A stretch of 5,153 bases of DNA. It comes from Caulobacter sp. B11 (GTDB lineage Bacteria > Pseudomonadota > Alphaproteobacteria > Caulobacterales > Caulobacteraceae). A program made the translations under genes and the position numbers. A model generated the notes under the pieces. The model did no database searches. It was given only the letters and a program-made list of their open reading frames with translations, and was not told where the DNA came from. Where the stretch lies: assembly GCF_002737765.1 (NCBI RefSeq), contig NZ_PEGG01000287.1:1-5153 (forward strand), given 5' to 3'. Below, piece by piece: positions 1 to 5,153 of this stretch (its first letter is position 1; every line of letters begins with the position of its first letter).

Positions 1-1
1 A

Positions 2-298
2 AAGCTCGGTAAGATCGACGATCTGATGATCGAAAAGGCGACAGGCCGGACCACCTACGCCCTCATGTCGTTTCGACGGTTTCCTGGGTGTGGGAACGCG
101 TTACTATCCGATCCCCTGGCGGATGCTCGACTACGATCCCGACAAGCACGGCTACAAGACCTCGCTCTCGCGCGCGAACAGATCGAGAAGGGCCGACACG
201 TTCCTGACAAGGAGATCAAGGACGAGGTGGAGTGGCGCGAGGCGGTCCACGCCTATTATGGCTCGCCGGGTTATTGGGTCGGCCCTATCGGCCTTTGA
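2..298 (+). pseudogene. PRC-barrel domain protein, 5'-truncated by window edge and frameshifted
   Basis: PRC-barrel proteins are small beta-barrel proteins often found in stress-related clusters; no enzymatic role is known for most. Read from base 2 in frame 2 the product begins KLGKIDDLMIEKATGRTTYA, the usual barrel pattern of a 'GxKIGKIxDLMID' strand followed by 'YAVMSFGGFLGxG'. Near 72-75 one extra base moves the reading to frame 3, which gives FLGVGTRYYPIPWRMLDYD, the conserved PIPW core. Near 171-176 one base is missing and reading returns to frame 2 for the tail EQIEKGRHVPDKEIKDEVEW, ending PIGL and a stop at 296-298. The repaired segment is exactly 99 codons including the stop. The start lies outside the window. 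The erythromycin-esterase gene begins 10 bases downstream, so the two probably form one transcription unit. The family call is firm; whether the gene is really broken or mis-sequenced cannot be decided from this sequence alone. Confidence 0.8.
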
Positions 299-308
299 AC
301 CTCCACCG

Positions 309-1618
309 ATGACCGCCTCCGTTCGTTCTCACGATGACCAACTCATCTCGTTGCTTCGCGACCGCGCCCAGCCGCTGTCGGATCTTGATGATGAGGCCTT
401 CGCGGCGTCCTTCGATCGCTTCGGTGACGCCAAGGTCGTCTTGTTGGGGAGGGCACGCACGGCACCTCCGAATTCTATCGCGCCCGCGCCGCCATCACGC
501 GCCGGCTGATCGACAAGCACGGCTTCCGTATCGTGGCGATCGAGGCGGATTGGCCGGATGTCGCCGAGCTCGATCGGTTCGCGCGTAATCGGGACGTCTG
601 GGGACAGCATCCCAGCTTCGTCAACTTTCCGCGCTGGATGTGGCGTAACGCCGAGTTCTCCGCCTTCGTCCACGACCTTCGAGCCTGGAACCTGCCCCGT
701 AGCGCGGCCGACCGGGCGGAGCTGCGCGGCCTCGACGTCTATAGCCTCTCCCGCTCTATGGCCGAAGTGCTTGCCTATCTCGATCACATGGACCCGGGAG
801 AGGCCGCCGCGCGCCCGCAGGCGGTATAGGTTGCCTGAGCCCCTACCTCGATGAGCCTCAAAACTACGGTGCGGCGGCCCGATTTGGTCGCGCCGATTGC
901 GAAGACGAGGTCGTGGCTCAACTGGTCGCCCTTTTGGAGCGCCATTGGCTGTACTCGTCAGACCACGATGAAGCCTATTTCGACGCCGAGCAGAACGCCA
1001 GGGTGGTCAAGTCGGCCGAGGCCTACTACCGCGCCATGTACCGCGGGTCGGTCGAAAGCTGGAATCTGCGCGACAGCCATATGTTCCAAACGCTCGGACG
1101 GTTGATCCAGGCGCGCGAACGGCGCCAAGGCCGTCGTCTGGGCGCACAACTCGCATATCGGCGACGCCTCGGCGACGGCGATGGGCTCCGCCGGCGAATT
1201 CAATATCGGCCAGCTGTGTCGGGAGACCTTTGGCCACGCGTGCGTCTCGATAGGCTTCGCGACCGACCGCGGCCAGGTGGCGGCCGCCGACGACTGGGGC
1301 GACGACGTCAAGATCAAGACGGTGTTGCCGTCGCATGTAGACAGTTGGGAACGGTTGTTGCTTCGTGCGGGCCTTCATCGCGCCCTCGTGGACTGGCGCT
1401 CTGACCCCGAACTGGCGCGCGCGCTCGGCGAGACCCGCCTGGAGCGCGCCATCGGCGTCATCTATCGGCCGGAGACGGAGATGCGCAGCCACTACTTCAA
1501 GGCTCAGCTCTCGAAGCAGTTCGACGCCTTGGTTTGGTTCGAGCAGACCGGTGCGGTTGATCCCTTGCCCGGAACACCTGCGGAGGGCGCTCCGGACATC
1601 TATCCCTTCGGCCTGTAG
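309..1618 (+). pseudogene. Erythromycin esterase family protein (EreA/EreB-like hydrolase), frameshifted
   Basis: The Ere family comprises hydrolases, some of which open the macrolactone ring of erythromycin; many chromosomal members have no known substrate. The ATG at 309 gives MTASVRSHDDQLISLLRDRA, then DAKVVLLG. One G is missing from the G run at 446-449; restoring it continues EGTHGTSEFYRAR and, after a 31-residue step from the first Glu, the Glu of IEADWPD. Extra bases near 804-816 and 828-829 carry the reading from frame 2 through frame 3 to frame 1 (LSPYLDEPQNYGAAARFGR). Another extra base near 1111-1118 returns it to frame 2 for AKAVVWAHNSHIGDASAT and the family-typical end DIYPFGL. 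The Glu-x2-His pair, the second Glu and the His-Asn-Ser-His motif are all retained. The repaired length is about 435 residues, normal for the family. No signal peptide is seen. Four frameshifts make it a pseudogene as written, but the intact motifs mean sequencing error is plausible. Macrolide resistance should not be assumed. Confidence 0.85.
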
Positions 1619-1795
1619 GCTACCCAGTACGGTTTGGCGGTTCGGTGTCTCGCTCGCCTAAGCCGCAGCGAGGTGGACTCCCTTGGGGGGCGAAGGCAAA
1701 AATCGGTGGTCCGGCATTGTTCACCGGGCGGCGCCGCACATGGTGTATGGCCACGAATTGGACTATATGTGGAATCCGTCCAGTCCCGTATCGGC

Positions 1796-1885
1796 ATGAT
1801 TTCGAAAAATAGTTCCATTAAATATCAACGGGTTAGTCACCGATTTGCTGTGGCTCCGCTGATGGACTGGAGTGATCGTCACTGC
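1796..1885 (+). other. Candidate dusA 5' attachment-site scar (composition break inside the gene)
   Basis: The 5' end of dusA is a documented integration site for prophages and islands carrying dusA-associated integrases; such elements usually bring a replacement gene start. Here codons 1-28 use AT-ending triplets unlike the rest of the window (ATT, AAA, AAT, AGT, TAT, GTT, TTT, GCT, GAT, CGT), and the change to G/C-ending codons falls abruptly at the DWSDRHCR segment around 1870-1885, within the conserved region where crossover is expected. No integrase and no second copy of the core is inside the window, so this is an inference from base composition and codon use only. Confidence 0.4.
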
Positions 1886-2833
1886 CGGTCGCTGCACCGC
1901 GTCCTGACGCGTCGGACCCTGCTGTATTCGGAAATGGTCACGACCGGGGCGGTGCTGCATGGCGACCGCGAATGGCTGCTGGGCTACGACGCCGGCCAGC
2001 ATCCCGTGGCGCTGCAGCTGGGCGGGTCGGACCCGGCCGACCTCGCCACCGCCGCCCGGATCGGCGCCGACTATGGCTATGACGAGATCAATCTGAATGT
2101 CGGCTGCCCGTCCGACCGCGTGCAGAGTGGCCGCTTCGGGGCTTGCCTGATGCGCGAGCCGGCCCTGGTGGCCGACTGCATGGCGGCGATGGCGGCGGCG
2201 GTGTCGGTTCCTGTGACGGTCAAGTGTCGGATCGGAGTTGACCAGGATCCGGAGGAGAGCCTGTTCACCCTGGTCGACCTCTGCGCCCAGGCCGGGGTCG
2301 AGAGCTTCGTCGTCCATGCCCGCAAGGCCTGGCTGAAGGGCCTGTCGCCGAAGGAAAACCGCGACGTGCCGCCCCTGGACTACGCCCTGGTCCATCGGCT
2401 GAAGGCCGAGCGCCAGGACCTGACCATCGTGATCAATGGCGGGATCGCCAGCCTCGAGGCCGCGCTGCCGCATCTGGATGTCGTCGACGGGGTGATGCTG
2501 GGCCGCGCCGCCTATCATGAGCCGGCGTTGCTGGGTCAGGTCGACAGGCTGGTGTTTGGCGAGGCGGACTCGGTGACGGCCTTCGAGGCGGTCGAGCTCT
2601 ACAAGCCCTATATCGCCGCTCAACTGGCCGGCGGCGCCCACCTGGCCGGCATCACCCGGCACATGCTGGGCCTGTTTCACGGGCTGCCCGGGGCCCGGGC
2701 CTGGCGTCGGATCCTTACGGTCGAGAGCGTGGGGGCGAGCGCCGGTCTTGATGTCGTCGATCGCGCCCTGGCCGCCGTGCGCGAGGCGGTCGACCGGCGC
2801 GAGGCTCGCGCCCCGCAGCCGCTGGAAGTCTAG
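1796..2833 (+). CDS. dusA: tRNA-dihydrouridine(20/20a) synthase DusA
   Basis: This FMN- and NADPH-dependent cytosolic enzyme reduces uridines 20/20a in the tRNA D-loop. From the ATG at 1796 the product is 345 residues, the usual DusA length. Visible landmarks are RFAVAPLMDWSDRHCR (about 17-32, FMN-binding strand), LYSEMVTTGAVLHG, HPVALQLGGSDP, YDEINLNVGCPSDRVQSGRFG with the catalytic Cys104, VTVKCRIG, HARKAWLKGLSPKENR (from His174), INGGI (213-217, phosphate binding), DGVMLGRAAYHEPALL and the DusA-specific LFHGLPGARAWRR. The match to the E. coli DusA pattern is close throughout. The frame is open back to 1634, but that extension (MAVRCLARLSRSE...) has no family character and is rejected. No strong Shine-Dalgarno sequence precedes 1796. 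The first 28 codons are about 43% GC against about 68% in the next 24, which suggests a replaced 5' end. The stop is 16 bases from the end of the convergent protease gene. Confidence 0.95.
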   Translation: MISKNSSIKYQRVSHRFAVAPLMDWSDRHCRSLHRVLTRRTLLYSEMVTTGAVLHGDREWLLGYDAGQHPVALQLGGSDPADLATAARIGADYGYDEINLNVGCPSDRVQSGRFGACLMREPALVADCMAAMAAAVSVPVTVKCRIGVDQDPEESLFTLVDLCAQAGVESFVVHARKAWLKGLSPKENRDVPPLDYALVHRLKAERQDLTIVINGGIASLEAALPHLDVVDGVMLGRAAYHEPALLGQVDRLVFGEADSVTAFEAVELYKPYIAAQLAGGAHLAGITRHMLGLFHGLPGARAWRRILTVESVGASAGLDVVDRALAAVREAVDRREARAPQPLEV

Positions 2834-2849
2834 CGCAGAGGCGCGCGGC

Positions 2850-3356
2850 TCAGGGGTTGAGCACCAGCGACCGGCGCGTGGCCTGGAAGCTGGACAGCCG
2901 GCCCAGATAGCTCATGCCCAGCAGCGAGGTCTCGAGACCCTTCTCGATGACCAAAGCGTCGACATTGCGGATCTTGACCCCGGAGATGGCGACGCTGGCC
3001 AACTGCACCGAGGCGGCGCGGGTGCGGCCCTCGGCGGTGATGACGCTGTATTCGTAGTTCAGCTTGCTGGTGTCGATGCCCAGGCGTTTGGCGTCGTTGA
3101 GGCTCAGCGAGACGGCCGTGGCCCCGGTGTCGACCAGGAACCGCACCGCGCGGCCGTCGACATCGCCCTCGGCCCAGAAGTGGCCATCGGCCGCCTTGAC
3201 CAGCTGGGCCGCGCCCGGATCCCCGGCCATGGTCGATGAGGCGGCGCCGGAGCCGCGCAGTTCGGGCTGTCGCAGATCATCCAGTGACACCACGGCCTTG
3301 GCGGCGCCAACGGCCGAAAGGGCGCCGATAATCGCGATCGCAACGAACTTGAACAT
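2850..3356 (-). CDS. Secreted retropepsin-like clan AA aspartic protease (TIGR02281-type)
   Basis: The 168-residue product has a hydrophobic N-terminal segment, FKFVAIAIIGALSAVGAAKA, that fits a signal peptide or single membrane anchor, placing the protein in the periplasm or facing it. A low-complexity linker (about 30-50) leads to one retropepsin domain: GHFWAEGDVDGRAVRFLVDTGATAV with catalytic Asp76 in the DTG triad, then DAKRLGID, the VITAEGRTRAASVQL flap-side region, VRN/VDALV and SLLGMSYLGRLSSF (about 144-157), the second conserved Gly-rich motif. With a single DTG the enzyme would have to act as a homodimer, as retropepsins do. The substrate is unknown. The ATG at 3356 is preferred over the in-frame GTG at 3365 because AAGGTG lies 6 bases upstream of it. 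The gene converges on dusA. DUF1289 lies upstream on the same strand, separated by an AT-rich 262-base spacer, so separate transcription is likely. Confidence 0.9.
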   Translation of the reverse strand: MFKFVAIAIIGALSAVGAAKAVVSLDDLRQPELRGSGAASSTMAGDPGAAQLVKAADGHFWAEGDVDGRAVRFLVDTGATAVSLSLNDAKRLGIDTSKLNYEYSVITAEGRTRAASVQLASVAISGVKIRNVDALVIEKGLETSLLGMSYLGRLSSFQATRRSLVLNP

Positions 3357-3362
3357 CGAAGT

Positions 3363-3368
3363 CACCTT
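3363..3368 (-). promoter_or_regulatory. Ribosome binding site of the aspartic protease gene
   Basis: AAGGTG on the minus strand sits 6 bases before the ATG at 3356. It overlaps the alternative GTG start at 3365, so it decides the start in favour of the ATG. Confidence 0.55.
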
Positions 3369-3494
3369 GCCTAGCAGGCTGTCCGGCCATTTCTTTGACC
3401 GATGCGGTGACTATAGGCAGCAAGGCCTTTTCAAGCCGTGAATCACGTTTAAAGGAATAGTCAAGGTTAATGGTGCTGGCCAGTATCGCAGCGA

Positions 3495-3553
3495 ATCCAA
3501 CAAATAAGACTTACCAGAAACCGAAAATCCATCAGCTATATTGAATGTTGGAT
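3495..3553. repeat. 8-base inverted repeat (ATCCAACA / TGTTGGAT)
   Basis: ATCCAACA at 3495-3502 is matched by its exact reverse complement at 3546-3553, with 43 bases between. The arms lie inside the AT-rich spacer. The loop is long for a terminator, so a pair of protein-binding half-sites or an RNA structure is more plausible. An 8-base match over this span can occur by chance. Confidence 0.3.
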
Positions 3554-3590
3554 CTAAAGCTCGGAAATTACGCCACTCATTCAGGTCTTG

Positions 3591-3604
3591 CAGCGTTAAC
3601 GCTG
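3591..3604. repeat. Perfect 14-base palindrome downstream of DUF1289
   Basis: CAGCGTTAACGCTG is identical to its reverse complement over all 14 bases. It lies 15 bases beyond the DUF1289 stop codon. As RNA it would form only a five-base-pair stem with a TTAA loop and no U tract follows, so a strong intrinsic terminator is unlikely. A binding site for a dimeric regulator or a weak transcription end is possible. Confidence 0.45.
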
Positions 3605-3618
3605 GGTCGCCATCGAGC

Positions 3619-3834
3619 CTAGGGGCGCTGGGCCTTCAGCCGAGCCATCGGGTCGGGGCGACCGGGCAGGGCGGCGATGATCGCGGCGCGCTCGTCGTCG
3701 CTCAACTGCGCCCAGCCGGCGATTTCCGGCAGGGTCCGGCGGCATCCCAGGCAGACGCCGCTGACGCCGTCGACGGCGCAGACCTTGACGCAAGGCGTGG
3801 CGATGGCTCTGGGCGGGCGGGCGGCGAGGGTCAT
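3619..3834 (-). CDS. DUF1289 domain protein, small four-cysteine protein
   Basis: The 71-residue product matches the DUF1289 pattern: TPCVKVCAVDGVSGVCLGCRRTLPEIAGWAQLSDDERAAIIAALPGR. Cys15, Cys19, Cys28 and Cys31 (C-x3-C and C-x2-C) are well placed to bind a metal or an iron-sulfur centre, followed by the typical 'EIxxWxxLsdxeRxxI' helix. There is no signal peptide, so it should be cytosolic. The function of the family is not known. The ATG at 3834 is the only start that leaves the cysteine domain with a short natural leader; the Shine-Dalgarno match upstream is weak. The gene is divergent from the CobT-like gene, with 117 bases between the two starts that must hold both promoters. The secreted protease gene lies downstream on the same strand. 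Confidence 0.87.
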   Translation of the reverse strand: MTLAARPPRAIATPCVKVCAVDGVSGVCLGCRRTLPEIAGWAQLSDDERAAIIAALPGRPDPMARLKAQRP

Positions 3835-3951
3835 GTCTGGTGATCATCGCCACTCTGGGCGCGCCGCGCAAGCCGACTCGATCCCGTCCTGGCGGGCTGC
3901 CTGACGGCGAACGAGGCTTGCATTGGGCGCGGGCTGGCTTAAGTCGCGGCC

Positions 3952-4831
3952 ATGACCGCTTCTCCGTTCGACGATATCCGCAAGCTCGCCGCCGATCTGC
4001 CGGCCCCGGGCGTCTATGCCGCGCCGCACGACGGAGGCCGGCTGGCCGAGATCTCGGCCTGGCTGACCGCCTGGACCGGCAAGGCGCCGCCGGCGGTCAA
4101 TCGTCCGGTCATCGCGCTCTATGCCGGGGCTCGCCAGGGCGTCGGGCCCCGCGGCTACGCTCGAGAGCGCCTCGAGGCCGTGGCCGCCGGCGGCGCCGCC
4201 ATCTGCCGTCTGGCCGGGGCCCAGGGCGCGGGGCTGGAAGCCTTCGACCTCGCCATTGACCGTCCCGTGCCGGACGCCGCCCACAAGGCCTCGATGAGCG
4301 AGAAGGAATGCGCCGCGACCATGGCCTTCGGCATGGAAGCCCTGGCCAAGCAGCCGGACCTGTTGATCCCCGGCGTGATCGCCGCCGAGGCCGACCAGAC
4401 CGCCGCCGCTCTCTGCCTGGCCCTGCTGGGCGGCGAGGCCTCGGACTGGAGCGACGCGCCCGAGGCCGTGGCCGCCGCCGTGGCCCGGGCGCGCGGGAGG
4501 GCGACCTTTCCGATCCGCTTGAGGTTCTGCGGCAGCTGGGCGGGCGCGAGACCGCCGCGGTGGCCGGCGCGATCCTGGCGGCGCGGGTGCAGAAGATCCC
4601 GGTTCTGCTCGACGGCTATGGCGCATGCGCCGCCGCCGCCGTGCTGGCGGCCGTCAATCCCGCCGCCCTTGATCACTGTGTCGCCGCCCAGGTCGGCCCG
4701 ACGCGAGGCCATGCCCTGCTGCTTCGGCGCCTAGGCAGGACGCCCCTTCTCGACCTTCAGATCGCCGACGAAGAAGGTGTGGGCGGGGCGAGCGCCCTGG
4801 CTTGGTCCGGATCGCCTGCGCGGTTCGCTAG
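3952..4831 (+). pseudogene. CobT-family (nicotinate-nucleotide:dimethylbenzimidazole phosphoribosyltransferase-like) protein, divergent and frameshifted
   Basis: CobT transfers phosphoribose from nicotinate mononucleotide to dimethylbenzimidazole to make the lower ligand of cobalamin. Frame 1 from the ATG at 3952 gives FDDIRKLAADLPAPG, then AAGGAAICRLA, SMSEKECAATMAFGMEAL (114-131) and TAAALCLALLGGEASDW. One G is missing from the run at 4495-4497; restored, frame 3 continues DPLEVLRQLGGRETAAVAGAILAARVQKIPVLLDGY, ALDHCVAAQVGP, RGHALLLRRLG and PLLDLQIADEEGVGGA. A second missing G at 4799-4800 then gives GLVRIACAVR and a stop at 4829-4831. The repaired product is 293 residues, shorter than the usual 330-360. 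The fold-wide pattern and the C-terminal Glu (DEEG, about 275) fit CobT, but the N-terminal KPPGSLG, the NHGV segment, the GEMGIGNTT loop and GRGTG are absent or altered. It may be a CobT paralogue with another role, so no symbol is given. Confidence 0.75.
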
Positions 4832-4861
4832 GGTCAGATCGCGACCGCAAACTGATCATTG

Positions 4862-4882
4862 TTTACGTTGACGCTCACGTCA
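4862..4882. promoter_or_regulatory. Candidate operator upstream of the acyl-CoA dehydrogenase gene
   Basis: TTTACGTTGACG at 4862-4873 overlaps the inverted repeat TGACG-ctca-CGTCA at 4869-4882, about 85 bases before the start codon. The ACGT-rich style recalls operators of MerR- or TetR-type regulators (LiuR class) that control acyl-CoA and branched-chain amino acid degradation in proteobacteria. The likeness is from memory and the repeat is short. TTGACG at 4868-4873 could also serve as a -35 box, but no good -10 follows at 17 bases. Confidence 0.3.
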
Positions 4883-4955
4883 TCTTTCCAAACGCATGTT
4901 CGAACCTAAGATGACCTCCGAACCATAAAGACGGCCCGACGCAGAGGCCGATTCC

Positions 4956-4960
4956 GGGAG
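4956..4960 (+). promoter_or_regulatory. Ribosome binding site of the acyl-CoA dehydrogenase gene
   Basis: GGGAG lies 6 bases before the ATG at 4967, a good Shine-Dalgarno match and spacing, which supports that start. Confidence 0.5.
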
Positions 4961-4966
4961 CTGGCC

Positions 4967-5153
4967 ATGAACCTCGACTTTTCCCCCGAAGACGCCGCTT
5001 TCCGCGACGAAGTGCGCGCCTTCATCGCTGAGAGCTACCCTGGCCGGCTGCGCGACAAGCAGGAAGAGGGCGAGGAAATGGCCAAGGAGGACTTCCTCTC
5101 CTGGCAACCCACCGCGTCCTGGCCAAGAAGGGTTGGTCGCCCCGGCCTGGCCG
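4967..5153 (+). CDS. Acyl-CoA dehydrogenase, N-terminal part, frameshifted and cut by window end
   Basis: Acyl-CoA dehydrogenases are FAD enzymes that form the alpha,beta double bond in acyl-CoA oxidation. The ATG at 4967 gives MNLDFSPEDAAFRDEVRAFI followed by AESYPGRLRDKQEEGEEMAKEDFLSW, a typical N-terminal helix pair of the family. A net shift of one missing (or two extra) bases at 5105-5109 moves the reading to frame 1 (HRVLAKKGWS), and one missing base near 5139-5140 moves it to frame 3 (PAWP), restoring the family pattern 'HRVLAKKGWSAPAWP'. FAD- and substrate-binding parts and the catalytic Glu lie beyond the window, so the substrate class cannot be named. The gene follows the CobT-like gene after 135 bases with its own ribosome binding site and a candidate operator. 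The family call is good; the two late frameshifts look like end-of-sequence errors. Confidence 0.82.
   Translation, partial: MNLDFSPEDAAFRDEVRAFIAESYPGRLRDKQEEGEEMAKEDFLSWQPTASWPRRVGRPGLA

Larger units (their letters stand above)
3430..3605. other. AT-rich intergenic block between the protease and DUF1289 genes
   Basis: By hand count, 66 of the 160 bases at 3441-3600 are G or C (about 41%), while the flanking genes are well above 60%. No convincing open frame with family character is present on either strand. The block contains two GAATC sites (3440-3444 and 3493-3497; GANTC is the CcrM methylation sequence in alphaproteobacteria), an 8-base inverted repeat and a 14-base palindrome. It could hold the protease promoter, a small RNA or a remnant of inserted DNA; the sequence does not say which. 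Confidence 0.5.

Noticed and set aside
1649..1672. Possible terminator hairpin after the erythromycin-esterase gene (CTCGCT / AGCGAG)
   Set aside because: A six-base stem with a 12-base loop and no T tract is too weak to call.
1634..1795. N-terminal extension of dusA from an upstream in-frame start
   Set aside because: The extension has no similarity to DusA N-termini and unusual composition, and the ATG at 1796 gives the normal family length.
1619..1795. tRNA gene or integrase remnant between the esterase gene and dusA
   Set aside because: No cloverleaf pattern, T-arm motif or recombinase-like peptide could be found there.
1763..2680. 305-codon open frame on the minus strand across dusA
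   Set aside because: It is the antisense shadow of a GC-rich gene; its His/Gln/Arg-rich product has no recognisable domain.
3410..3434. Minus-strand promoter of the protease (TATAGT at 3410-3415 with TTGAAA at 3429-3434)
   Set aside because: The spacer is only 13 bases, too short for a standard sigma-70 promoter; TATAGT alone is weak evidence.
3835..3951. Cobalamin riboswitch upstream of the CobT-like gene
   Set aside because: No B12-box or other conserved cobalamin-riboswitch segments are visible, and 117 bases is too short for the full structure.
3844..4626. 260-codon open frame on the minus strand across the CobT-like gene
   Set aside because: Low-complexity Gly/Arg/Ala product opposite a recognisable gene; an antisense shadow.
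4880..5107. 75-codon minus-strand open frame at the acyl-CoA dehydrogenase start
   Set aside because: It is antisense to a clear acyl-CoA dehydrogenase N-terminus and has no family character.

Overview
The window reads as GC-rich alphaproteobacterial chromosome, most likely from the Caulobacterales (Caulobacter, Phenylobacterium or Brevundimonas type). The grounds are strong G/C bias at third codon positions, protein families typical of that group (DusA, a secreted retropepsin-like protease, a DUF1289 protein, a CobT-family protein, an acyl-CoA dehydrogenase beginning MNLDFSPED) and several GANTC sites in intergenic DNA. The placement is inferred from protein character; no database was searched.

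Layout. Positions 2-298 (+) hold the 3' part of a PRC-barrel protein gene. An erythromycin-esterase-family gene follows at 309-1618 (+), only 10 bases later. Both are readable only by crossing several single-base frameshifts. A 177-base gap leads to an intact dusA (tRNA-dihydrouridine synthase A, 1796-2833, +). Its first 28 codons are clearly AT-richer than the rest, which suggests a recombined dusA attachment site. Facing dusA is a secreted aspartic protease gene (2850-3356, -), and upstream of that, past a 262-base spacer that is AT-rich and carries inverted repeats, a small four-cysteine DUF1289 gene (3619-3834, -). Diverging from DUF1289 is a CobT-like gene (3952-4831, +) with two one-base frameshifts and several degenerate CobT motifs. 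The 5' end of an acyl-CoA dehydrogenase gene (4967 onward, +) runs off the window and also contains frameshifts.

The genes do not form one pathway. The first two look like a stress or detoxification pair and may be accessory DNA next to dusA. DusA modifies tRNA D-loops. The protease and DUF1289 genes are probably co-oriented housekeeping genes of unknown role. The CobT-like protein belongs to the lower-ligand-activation family of cobalamin synthesis, and the last gene to acyl-CoA oxidation.

About ten single-base indels can be placed, all before 1120 or after 4490; the three genes between are clean. Since the broken genes keep family motifs in every segment, end-of-contig sequence error is at least as likely as real gene decay. 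I see no RNA gene, CRISPR array, IS element or integrase, and no clear new multi-gene system. The most interesting points are the composition break in dusA and the motif-poor CobT homologue.
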